Of a stretch of 16,439 bases of DNA, positions 1-12,000 are shown in pieces. The stretch spans positions 1 through 16,439 of the forward strand of contig JAGOSC010000053.1 in the NCBI GenBank assembly GCA_018062515.1, written 5' to 3'. Source of the DNA: Candidatus Omnitrophota bacterium (GTDB taxonomy: Bacteria; Omnitrophota; Gorgyraeia; Zapsychrales; Zapsychraceae). Position numbers and translations under genes: made by a program. Every line of letters starts with the position of its first letter. The first letter of the stretch is position 1. The notes beneath the pieces were generated by a model, which was not told where the DNA came from, ran no database searches, and saw only the letters and a program-made list of their open reading frames with translations.

Positions 1-2
1 CC

Positions 3-3000
3 CGAGCTCTCGACGTGGATAAGACCGGCGAAGAAGTTTTTAATAGTTTGACTCGGTTAGGATTGGAAGATAAATCTGACCGTGTTGTTATCGAACCTTT
101 TGATTTTTATGGCGGAGATTTTCAAAATAATTTTGATATAGCTTTTGGTGACGGTAGCGCGATCAGAATGTTTGGTTTTACAAGAAACGGAGATCAAATT
201 GTTAAAGACGCGAATGGTGTCGTCATCAAAGAAACGGACATTATCGCCAAAAATCCATTCCAAGCAACATACTACGATGGGTATAACGGACAACCTCTCG
301 TCGGAAATGACGGAGAAAATGTTTATGGCCAATACGAGAGCGGGTCTTTTTATGAAGTTCTAGGTTCGAATATTATTCAAACAAATGCATTGAATCAAGG
401 GGCCTTGGCTTACACATTGTCCGGACGAGAGTTTACCCTTATTGATCAATCCGCTGTAAGAGAATCCAGTTATGGTGTCGTCGCTGACAAAGATAATCCA
501 CTCACGTATAGTTCAGAGCGAAAAGGCTGGGTCGCTCAAAGCGATGATGTTATTAAGGGAAAAGCCTATATTATCAGCCGCGTTGACGATGGCGAACCAA
601 CGTTGGAAAAAGAAACGAAAGATGCAGCAGCGACTGATGAAGCGAAAGTATTAGATAAAGTTTATTCTGCCTTTTTTGATAAAGTTTCCGTGGACGCTAG
701 CGGCTTACTTAAATTCAAACCGCAAGACCGCACCGACGGAGAACAAAATCAAATCCTCATTTCACAAGTATTGTATGACATCACAACTGCTTCCACAGTC
801 AGCGAAATAAAGAATGCGTCAATGATCGCTAACGCATTAACCGGCGCGACTGCAGCATCAGCAGTTACCCAAGATTCTTACGGTTCTACCGGTTCTGAAA
901 TAATTGTCGGTTTAACAGACGGCGAACAAAGAAAATACATTGGAGAATCAAGAGAAGAAATCAATTCTGATCCGAACAAAAAATCAAACGAATCAGATGA
1001 ATTAAATGAAAACGCTGAGCCGTCATCGACGCTGGCTAATTCTCAAAGAATAGAAACCGATTCAAAAGATATCACCATCAGCCGCCGAACAGACACGGTT
1101 AATTTGGCGACCGGAGATATGGAAGTACTATTAGCTAATGATACTCTTCTTCCTCTGGTTGGAAATACGAAAAATTTAAAATTTGATACAAGTAATGGCG
1201 ATGTGCGCATTGGACGTCTGCATACTAATACGGAAGTTGATGAGAATGGCAACGGAACCGTTAAAGGTGGTTCTTTGTGGATGACGATTGCGAAAGATAC
1301 CACCGGAGGTATTAATGCGGAGAATCGTTTCAGCTTAGAAGGTTTTGTGCTCAATGAAGCCAGATTGCTCGGTACCGACAAACTTATAATTAACGGCGAA
1401 ACGATTGCCGCGAAAGTATATGATGGAAAAGTTAACACATTAGATAGTTCATTAATGGGATTGAATAACGGGACAATAGTTGGTTCAACGTCAGATGATA
1501 TGCTTAAGCCATCCGGAACACACACCACCATTATTAGGGAAGACTACCTTCAAGGACTTAAACAAGATCTGCCCGATCTCGATTTAACTGGCAACTTTGA
1601 TTTAGCCAAGATGGGAAGCGAAGGCAATATATATTTAGGAACAAGTAAAGGCGCTGAACTTGTCAGAAACTTCTTAGAAGCATCCAAAGGCGGCGGCGGT
1701 TCTTCTCCATCCGACAGCCCAGGCCAAATCGCTTTGGCAAAATCTTTGTCAGCTGAAGGCGGCTCGGCTTTAGTTGCCTTATTGGCTGGCGCGGACGCGA
1801 ACGCTATAACAGCAGCTATCAAAGAAAATGATTTAGGCCTTGGTTATCACGTCGGAGATTTGGACGCCGAGACTAAACTTTGGTATGGCTTAACCGATCA
1901 AGGCCTCTCATTCAATCAATTCGCCAACGGATCAAATTATTTCCTTGAGCACGAACCCGATGCGGTTTATAACCGCTCTCATCCGATTGTCTTATCTTCC
2001 GGTTCATCCACACCTATATTAGAAGAAAATGGTGGAGGGTCAACCACCTTTTCCGAAACCAATAAATTATCAACAAATGCCGGCGGATCCATTCTCAGTA
2101 TAGATTCCAATGGAAGTCGTAAATATTTCAACTTTTTGGATTATTACACTAAGAGTGTTGATAACGCGATAGCTGATAATTTAGTACCCGAATTAATGGA
2201 GCATGCGAAGTCAAGGGATATTGATCTTAGAATGCGAGGAACGGCTTCCGGAGTAACTGTAACAACGGCAGACGGCGGCATAAGTACACCTAGCGGTTAT
2301 CAATTTATAGAAGTGTCCGGGGAAAAGGATGGTGAAAAATTATTTAAGTTTTCCGCCAATAAAAGACAGGACGTCGCTAAATTAGGAAAGAATATCGGCG
2401 AGGCGCTAATTTTTACCATGGGATCACTTGAGGTTGATGGAGATATTTTTTGGAAAAAAGAAGATTCAAATAAAGGCGGATACATAGGATTGGTGGATTA
2501 TCCGAGACAAAAACTTTCGGACTATGCGGGTTGGAATACACTCGCTGCAAATTTTGAAACATTACCCTTTCCTCCTAAGACAAATCAAAAGGGTCCTTTA
2601 ACGATTGTAGAGTCAGATAATGGAGAATACGGGATATATCAGGACGCATTCGATTATCCAAAACTAAAAGAATCAGATTATGCAGGTTTTGATAAATTGG
2701 GAACGCCAAATAAAGATATCGGTGGTGTAGATTTGTCTATGTCTATTGGACCTGGGAGCTTTAATAAAGATTCCAATGACTCAAATATATCTGTAGGAAC
2801 GGTTGTTGATCGTCCGAAGCAATACCCAGGATTGATTTTAGAAACGACGCCAAATAACTTATTGATCACCGAAAAGGAAGTGGATTTTGAGTTAGGCCCG
2901 GTTGATAAGAATAAAAAAGAATCAGTTGTTTTCTTAAATAACGAAAACGATAAAGATTATACATCAAAATTATTTGTTATTAATCTTGATGAAGACCATC

Positions 3001-6000
3001 CATTTTCATTGCTGGACGGCGGAATGGGAAGAGACAAAGACGGACAGTCGGTGTACACGTTTGGATCCACTCTTCAAGCTTTTGGTACAACAGCGACTAT
3101 ACAACAAACATTCCGTGAGGCTGGAAATTTAAACGAAGAAAAAGAAGGGCAAATTTTGGTTAACGTAGGATTGGATCATGAAACCGGTAAAATCATAACT
3201 AATTATAATCTTGCGGATGGCACACCGGTTGTATTGGACACCGTTTATCTTTCGAATTATTTATCACCTCAAGTAGTAGTGTTTAGAGAAGGACAAACAT
3301 TACAAACTATAGCTTCAGGGCTTGAACAATTCCAAGGTTTCACAACACCAGGCATGTTCGTCACCACTCTCACCGCGAAGCTGTCGAACGACGGAGATGG
3401 ATTGATTTTAGAAAATAGCCCCATTCAGTTCATGACGGATGCCGGAAAAATGTTAACACCAACATCTTTACAAATATCGGATCCTACCGGCTGGACTAAA
3501 ACCGTATATTTCCCAGGAATGCAGCAAAGCACTGCCAACCAAGATTTAGCATTGGCTAATATAATGACTATAGTGCCCGTGGATGGTAAGGGCGAATCAT
3601 ACTATTATGACTCAGCTAAAAGGGAAATTATTTCTAAGGCGGAAGCAGAGAAACGTGCGGATGCCGTCAAAGCCACCGTCGTCAATGCAGGCCTCAAGAT
3701 GGTGAATGCCAACAATAATGATTCACTAAATATTAACTCACAGTTCTACACTCAAACGGTTGATTCCGGAACTAAAGTTATGAAAATGGAGGGAGGATTT
3801 GTTGTCAGTATATTAGTTGAGCAAAAGAAACTTCCTGGTAACTCAACGCGAGACAGTATGTACGCGACCACGTACCAAAATGTTTACAAGACTTATTTTG
3901 TAAATGAAAAAGGCGAAGCCACAGAGATTACGGATGGAAGCAAAATATTTGTTTCGTCAAATACAGTCGCTGTCAAAGACTGGGAGATGGGAGGATGGGT
4001 CACGATAAGTAATTATATTGATCCGGGAAGTTCTGAGAAACAGGCCGCCATGGTTACGGAGACAGAATGGATTGTAAAAGAAAATGGAAATGCCGAAGGA
4101 GCAGTTATTAAAGATGCGTATAGTCCAAATGCATTTAACATGATTACTGTTCAAAAAGTTGATGCCAACGGTAAACCAATATTCGATCAACAAGGTAATC
4201 CGGTAACAGAGACATATGTAAAATTAAAAAATTCTTCAAAGGACAATTCATATAGTTTCGCTGAAAGTTTTGCTAAAAATTATACGGATGCCAGCCTTGC
4301 AGAATTGGCTGTTAATTATATAACCACTGGTATGTACGGGCATTTTCTTTTCGATGCAATTTTTGGTAAAGATCCGGAAAAAACATATTCTGTCCTTAAT
4401 CTAAACACAGGAGAATTTGTTAAAAAAGGTGAGAATTATGCCGTATTAGGTGAAGCGAATGGAGAAACGATTTATTCGGATGGAACGCAATTAACTCCAG
4501 GGTTATCTGCCTGGTCGTTGATTTTAGGTAGTCAAGAAGGCGGACTTAGAGGAAGAAATATAGAGACATCGTTTTCTACATTTTTGAATGATGGCTTAGG
4601 GTTATCATCTGCTTGGTCACATGCGCTTGACATCACCAACCCGTCCATCGTCGGCCTTATTGCTTCCGCAACCGTAGCGGCAAAAGGAGCGCAAGTTCTC
4701 CAAGTTGCAACTAGAGTGGCGGCGGTTACAGACTCGGTAGGCGCATTTGCCAAAGGATATAGTACCATGTCTGTCCTAAATGCTACGCAATCGACCACGC
4801 TTTTAAATGCTTCGTTTCGTACGGGTTTCATTATGGCCGGAACAGATGCGGCGTTGTATGTTGCCATGAATTCAAACGGCGAACTTAGTTTGTCAGATAT
4901 GTTATTGGCTGCGAAAAACGGATTTCAGACCGGTGTTGCCTTAAATATGGTTTTTGCTGGTTTATATCCGGCAGGTGTATTGGGTGGAAAAGCGGCAACA
5001 AGGCTTGAACAGGCTTTAGCTGGAAATGTGTTGGGTAAGACAGCATTAGAGGGCGCACAATTAATTGGAAAGCCGGTTCTTAATGCGGGTAAAATTATAG
5101 CTGAAAATCCTCTTCTAAGCGGCGCGGCTTTAGGCGCTGGTGTGAATGTTGGACGAGGTTATTTCATGGCTAATCTTTACGGAGAAGATTATGACCTATT
5201 AAGCGGACAAGCTTTGAAGGACGCGGGTGTTGGAGCGCTTATGGGAATGTTAGTATTTGGTGCCACAGACATGAATATGGTGAGATTTTTAGGCGGAACG
5301 TCTAAAGGATCTGTGTTCTTACGTAGTGAAGCCGAAGCCGCATCATTGGGTGAAAGATTAGGTGTTGGAATTCTTGGATTGGGAACAGTAGGTGTGGCAG
5401 GCGGATTGGTAAATGCATCTGAAACGGGATTCTCTAATTATTCTGGTGTAAATACTATAGGTGATTTTTTTATAGCCGGCGGCATGGGGGCATTAATAGC
5501 TTTATCGCCCGCCATAGGTTCTCGAATGATTGATGGAAGTAGAAATTTGAGTCAAGCTCTTCCTGATGAAGCAGCGATCGTGAAGGGAAGCGGCGGTTGG
5601 AGAAAAACTCTTCAGGAATTTAGCAAAGAGCATACAGTTTTGTATCCAATATTATCGACGGGGGCTTATGCCGGCGCGGGTGCAGCGGCTGGATGGGGTG
5701 TTTCATTTTTAGATCCTAAATTAAAAGACACTACTTGGAATGATTTTGGTGCTAGAGGTTCACATATAGCCTATGGAGCCATGGCCGGATTATTAATGAA
5801 AGGAAGATCCGCGGTGGCGCCAAAGTTAAATAAATGGGCTTTGGGAGAACAAAGCGGATCCATAGGCTTAAAACAAATGGCTGAAAATCCAGATCTTTTC
5901 TGGAAAATGGGAATCATGGGCGGTGTTGATTTTGCCGCTATTATGCCGGCATGGGGTTTGTTGGATGCTCCTTTATATTTTGTAGTTGATGCAGCCAAGA

Positions 6001-9000
6001 GTAACTCTAAGGGAGAATATTCTTTTGATGTTAGCGCGGAAAAAGGTTTTCATCATTCATATATGCAACAGGAAATGGATGAAAATGGAAATATGGTTGA
6101 TGCAGGACTTTTGCAGTCTGGTTTAATCAGTATGTTAAGCGGTTTTCAAATGGGTTTAACCTTGGGGCCCGGCTTAGGTGTTGGACAAATGCCTATGTCC
6201 GCGTTTGTTAAGGCGGGTGAAAAAGAAGTGACAGGATTGGCCAGAGTCATAAAAGCTTCCGGCGATACAAGTACCTTGGGAGGAAAGTTATTCCATAGTA
6301 TGCCAGGAACGATTTTGCAACTTAACGCCGTGGAAGTGGTGTCCGAACAGGTCTTGGAGCACACTAAAGGCGACAAAATGTATGCGGAAGGTCTGCGCGA
6401 AGCGGAAACGGAATCTTGGAAAAGAGTATTCTCAGGTGGAGCAGCTATGACTGCTGAGCAAAAACACGCGTCCGCCGAAAATTACAAACAGCAAATGCTA
6501 AAAGCCGAAGCGGGTGAAGTTGCGTTTGTCAGCTTATTTTTCAAACCAACCATGGGTGCGCCGCTTTCCGACTTGAAAAAGCAGGTGGAAAATAATCCAA
6601 ATGACGGCAATGCCAGATTAAAGTTGGCGGAAGTTTCAACTGTTCAACGGTTTATGGGTAAAGATAAAAATACCTCTTCAGAAGAGGTCATCAATGGATA
6701 TAATGAAACAAAAGCGGTTGCGGAAAAACAAGGCAATCAAGATTTGATGGATAAGTCAGATAAAGGAATTGCCTTCGTAAAAAGTGCCGGCGAATTAGAA
6801 AAAGCGCAGGAAACACTTGATTCTGTTCTAGACCGATACAATGAACGAAAAACCGAAGTATCGGAAACCGAAAAAGAATCTATGTTGTCTGACATAACGA
6901 GAGCTTCCGAAGCGGTCGATAAAGCGTTGGAATATCATGCTGAAAATGCCGCCGCCTACAATATTAAGGCAAAAATTACTTTAATTAGAGGAATGGTAGA
7001 GGGAAATGTAGGGGACAAAGCGGTTAGAGCGGCGATTCAGGAAGATTTACATACAGCACAACAAATGGCAGTAAAAACCAATGACCGTATGGGTCTCGCG
7101 GAAGCATCGAATATATTAGACAAGAGTACTGAATTTATTATTTTACAAAAAGCCTATGAAGCTGCTGAAAAAGGCGATGTTAGAAATATGAATCGTTTTC
7201 TTGAATTCGGAAGAAGAACAGAGCTAAAATTGTCCGCAGGCAATTTATTAAAATTGGCGAATTCATATAAGATACGATATTTTAACGGAGAGGATGGCAC
7301 AGCTATCTGGTCGACTCCTAAGACAAAAGCGCAAAGATTTAAAGATTTTCAAGCAATTTTGACCGAAGCCCGCGCAGCTGCCAAAAGCGAAGGGAATACC
7401 ACTTTGCTTCAAACAATAGACGCGTTTTCAAAATCGTCCATGAGTGAAATCTTGGTCCAGTTGGGTAATAAGGCTAAGACAGACGGGAAAGCGGATCAAG
7501 CGGAAGTTTTCTTTAAAAGAGCGCTTGCCTTTGAACAAAGAATTAAATCTAACGATGCGGCGCGTAATGAAACCACATCACAATTAGCCAAAAATGATGT
7601 CAATAAAAACGGCACGGAAAATGGATTTAAGCAGAATGGCCAATCAGCTAGTCAACATGATATGACCAATGGAGATTTTAAGAAAGGTTACGCTATTTCT
7701 TTTGAACATGACGGTTTATTGCCAAACAGCCGAATAGGAGAAAAACCAAGGGCGGATAGCGTTTTTGAAATTACTTTTACCAGTGAGACAGAGGGAATAG
7801 TTACTGTCAAAGAAGGAAGTGAGTCCCGTGCTTTGATGTCATCAGACGGTTTTTTAAAACCAGCATCAGACTTTGTGAATTTTCAGACAAATGAAACTAA
7901 TTTTATGAAAGTATTAAAGCCGGGTAAAATAACCAAGGTAGGGGATACGTGGAAAATTACGGAAAAAATGGACATAGCGTTTTTTAATACGCAAGCAGAT
8001 ATGATTAATAAATCTGGCCAAGAAATTTATGGGAATAAAATCAGTGGATTAAAGGGCAAAATCGATCTATTAAACGAATTAAAGCCATACGGAGAAACTT
8101 ATTCAGAAGCGAAACAGAATATAGAAACTAAAATTGAAGAAATATCAAAATCAGATTCACTGACGCCTGCTGAACAACGTAATAAAAAGAAAGATTTAGA
8201 GTATTTAATTAGGACATTCGAAAGACTGAAGTTTGATAAGAAAGACGCCGCAGACATAAATTTTGATCATGAAATAAAATTGGTACAAGACAGATTGTCC
8301 CAAATTAAAAATATCACTGAATCCAAGGACGGCCCACTAGCCGGCGGTTATGATGGAAGCATATCAAGTGCCACTGAATTGAATAAATTTGTGGCCACAA
8401 AAATCCGCTCTAAAGAGGTTATAACAGGCTGGTATGGCAAAGGTGATAACGCAATGAAGGTCACGATTGTGCCGGGATTAAAAGATGCCGGATATGGAGA
8501 AGGGCAAAATGCTGGTAAACGTATTTATATTGATAAAAAAGCATATGATGATTGGAAAAAGAATAATTCAAATGGGACTGTTGAAGAATTCGTGAAACAA
8601 AGTCCAGTCGCTACGCATGAAATAAAAGAATTAGCAGAGAGAAGACGGTATGACGCCGGCGGAGATAAAGATCTTGAAAGGAAACTCATAAAAAATGCGG
8701 ATGGCAATGCGATTGATAAAGTCGAAGGAAATAAATCTGATTCCAATTCTCTCAACAATGTAGTTAAACCACAAGAAAATGGAACGAGTGGTTTACCGCG
8801 TGGACCGGGAAAGATTGATTTGCCATTGCCCCCGCCGACTCTTCCTACCTTAAATGTAAATTTAACCCCTTCATTTTTATTATCCAGTCAAGGCCGATTT
8901 GTATTACCACCGAGCGGTGTTCTCCATAATGTCGTCAAGGCTAAATACGGAGAAATTGATGGGCAAGTTTTTGCGTCTCATTGGGGGCAAGGTGTATTGG

Positions 9001-12000
9001 ATAGGAATTTGACCCTCGCTATTGATTTTGTTCCTATATATGAAAAAAATAAAAAAGGTCAGACGATCATTATTTTTGCTCCAACAGCGGCGGGAAAAAG
9101 CTCGGTTGCTCCGGTGGCTGAATGGGTCGCATTAAGAAAAAAAGGTATAGACAGCTTACTTATTGTGTCAGAAATCAATGACAGCCAATTCAGTCAGAAC
9201 CCGAAACAAAACGCCGCTTTTGCGGATGCTTATAATAAAGGAAAAAGTCTTGTCGACCAGGTTCGAACAGCGGCCATTGAAGTTTCCAAGAATAATGCAA
9301 CCAACCCTGACGCGATTAAAAATTTAATAGAACGGATTGAGATTACCGATGTAAATAATAGTAATTACGTGAATGTATTAAGCATGAAAGACACCGACAT
9401 TAAATCTGTTCTAAATTCTGAACATGGCAACTGGTTTATGGACGCCTTGGCAAAAAGAACGGCGATTTTGCATGAAGGTGAAGCGATGTTGAAGCCGGCC
9501 TTAAGTACTTCTAAAACAGGAAAAAATGGCATTGATTTAAAGCTAGCCGAAAAAATAAAAGCCGCTTTTGAAATTTATTTGAAAGAGGATGTCGTCGTTG
9601 GCGCGGTCAAAGAGATGGATAATGGCGATGTTGTTACTATTGCGCATAGTGCTGACATAGAAAAAGTGATTATCAAACAAGGCCAGGAAAAGGGATTATT
9701 GATTACACGAAACGGCGAAAAAGTCGAATTAAGTCAAGCGATGGACTACCTTCGGGGATCAGAAAAAGGGAAAAAATTGATTGCGGAGTACCAATCATTG
9801 GTTGAAGCCTACGGAAAGCTTAAGAGTAGGGATGAACAAATACCATTAGATGGAAATCAAGCCTCGCCTTTGGATGCATACGGCATTATTCACAAAAATG
9901 TGCACACACAAGATTTATATCAGTCAATAGCTTTTCAATTGGTTGGGATGAAGCTCGCGAAGGCGGAAGGTCGCACCCGTTATACGAGCATGGATGATAT
10001 TGTTTCCCAGGCCTCAGAATCAGGAAGAGTATCAGATATGTCGGTGGCTCAAAAATTCAGAGACAAGGGTTTGCATGTGTTTAAAATGTCCGGAACCATT
10101 ACGGCTGCAATGAAACGAATGTTTGAACGGCAATACGACGCTAAAGTTTTTGGAGAAGGAAAGTCTATGATAGCTGGGGAGTTCGGCGGTCGAAAACCAT
10201 TTTCATTCTTGAATGGTCAAATTATTTTGAATGAAAATAACAAAGCAATTACCACAAATGATCAAGTAGTCCGTATGGCGTTAAAAGAGGCTACGAAGAG
10301 CGGTGGTAACCTGATTATGCAAGACATTATGATGGATAAAGGACTCTTGGTTAATGGAGAAGGCACGCCTTATTATCGATTAGCATTATCGGTCATCGAA
10401 GCTGATAAGGCCAGTAAGCGAGAGGTAATTATTCTGGATACCGACTCTTCTATATATAGAGTTAAGAATTTAGAACGTAGCGATCCTCTTTCCAGAGATA
10501 ATTTGGAAAAAATTGAAAAAAGTACGGTTGATAATAAAGAAGGATTAGATAATTTAATGCTGAGCCGCGAGGATTTAATCGTGTTAACCGACCGAAGTTG
10601 GACGGTGGGGGAAACTCTAAAAGCTACTAAAAATGATGTGTTAGTTAGTATTGCGGACCAAAGAACGGCGTCTTATTTCCTTGAACAAGCGCCGGATCGT
10701 CCGCGCGGGATTTCAACTATAGAGAAAACGGATTCTGGAGAAATAATTTATAAAGACGGAAATATAGAGGATAAAACGGATTTTAATAGAGGGATAAAAC
10801 AAAAATTAATTGTTATGGATTATACGCCGCAGAGCGGATCAACAAAAGAATCTGATGTGGCTTGGGATTTTCTTGGACTAAGAACATTTGATAAAAACCG
10901 ATTAACGACCATATTAACCGATGCCGGCGTTAAAGATGCCCAACAATTAGCCCAAAAAATTGTTGATGCGCGAAAATTTGACGCCGAAGGTGAAGCTGAA
11001 AATCGATTAACTGGCAAAATGACGGGTATCGCCGAGGACGCCGCTACGTTTAGAGAATTTATTAATCGTATGCCGGAATTTAGAACATTAGCTTCCCCTA
11101 AAATAAGAAAAGCCCTCAAAGACAATTTCCAGAAAGAGGAAATCGACGCCGTACATTACATTGTTAAAACCCAGCGTAATCAGGATAATTTTGACGCGGA
11201 ATTGGGAGCCAGAGATCGTCTAGAAATGACGCAAAGCATCATGGAAACATTTATTAATGATATTCTCAGCAAAGAATCAACTAATAAGAATGTAATCGCT
11301 CAATTGGAAATAGTAAGATCAAAATTATTGTTATCAAACAGTATTTTTAGAAATCTAAATACTAAAGGGGAAGTAAAAACCACACTGGAATCCATGAATG
11401 AAAGTTTAATGAATACTGTTAAAGGTTTAAGGGCCGAATTTAATAAAGATAAAAGAGGCGGCGTATATAAAAGTTTGGGTAAAGACGCAAGAGAAATTGT
11501 TGACGAATTTTTGAGCCACGACAATAGTAGTTTTAAAATCGAATTTAAAGGTGAGGAAACCGCTGCGGCAAAAAAACAAGGAATAGCAGTTGAAGGAGAT
11601 ATGCCGTTTGTAGACGTCCGTAATCCGCAAGATTTAGCGAAGGCATTCAGTGCGAGAACGAATGCTGAGGGCGAAGTTTCAGTGCATTCTCCGGGTTTTT
11701 CAGAAGGCACGCTTTTAATCACCGAGTCTGTTACGCCGGTACAAGGAAAGCAATCCAGTGTTAAAAAAGGCTTTGAAAAAATGTATGATAAAGTGGCCTC
11801 GTCTGTCACTTCTACGAAAGCCGCCGCCTTATTACCTAATCGTAATGACATTCTTCAGACTGTTGCTCTTAATGGAGCCGACGGCGCTGAGTTAGTCAGT
11901 TTGACGAACAATAATGATACAGAAATAAAACATCATGGAATTACATTACCCGGCCGATCACGATATGACGCCAAAGAAAAAAAGATTTATTCTTTAGCTA

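Larger units (their letters stand above)
3..4560 (+). other. Beta-rich surface-type region of the giant protein (residues 1-1520)
   Basis: About 1,500 residues rich in Asn, Asp, Gly, Thr and Ser, with alternating polar/hydrophobic strands and many turn motifs such as DANGVV, DENGNG, DSNGS and DANGKP. There is no cysteine and little predicted helix, apart from short stretches near residues 200-290 (Lys/Glu/Ala-rich) and 1200-1235. This is typical of passenger or adhesin-like parts of very large envelope proteins. No named family is recognised and no catalytic motif was seen. It lies directly before the hydrophobic domain, so it would be on one side of a membrane, most simply outside; that topology is inferred. 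Confidence 0.6.

Noticed and set aside
145..654. Two short plus-strand frames (145-363 and 472-654)
   Set aside because: Overlap the giant frame in another phase, and the translations are basic low-complexity sequence.
1239..1256. DENGNG loop as EF-hand or dockerin calcium site
   Set aside because: Single isolated loop without the flanking helix pattern or a second copy; similar turns are common in the beta region.
1043..1531. 162-residue minus-strand open frame
   Set aside because: Low-complexity Ser/Val/Pro-rich shadow of the beta-rich region; no family resemblance.
9471..9491. HEGEAML as a third metallopeptidase motif
   Set aside because: Not HExxH, and its place between the P-loop and the MTGTA-like box fits helicase motif II better.
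11574..11630. Minus-strand MRITDVYKRH sequence as sequencing-adapter contamination
   Set aside because: The underlying DNA does not match the common transposase adapter, and the plus-strand frame continues smoothly through it.
11300..11851. 183-residue minus-strand open frame
   Set aside because: Fully antisense to the giant frame, no recognisable protein features or ribosome site; expected by-product of the coding bias opposite.
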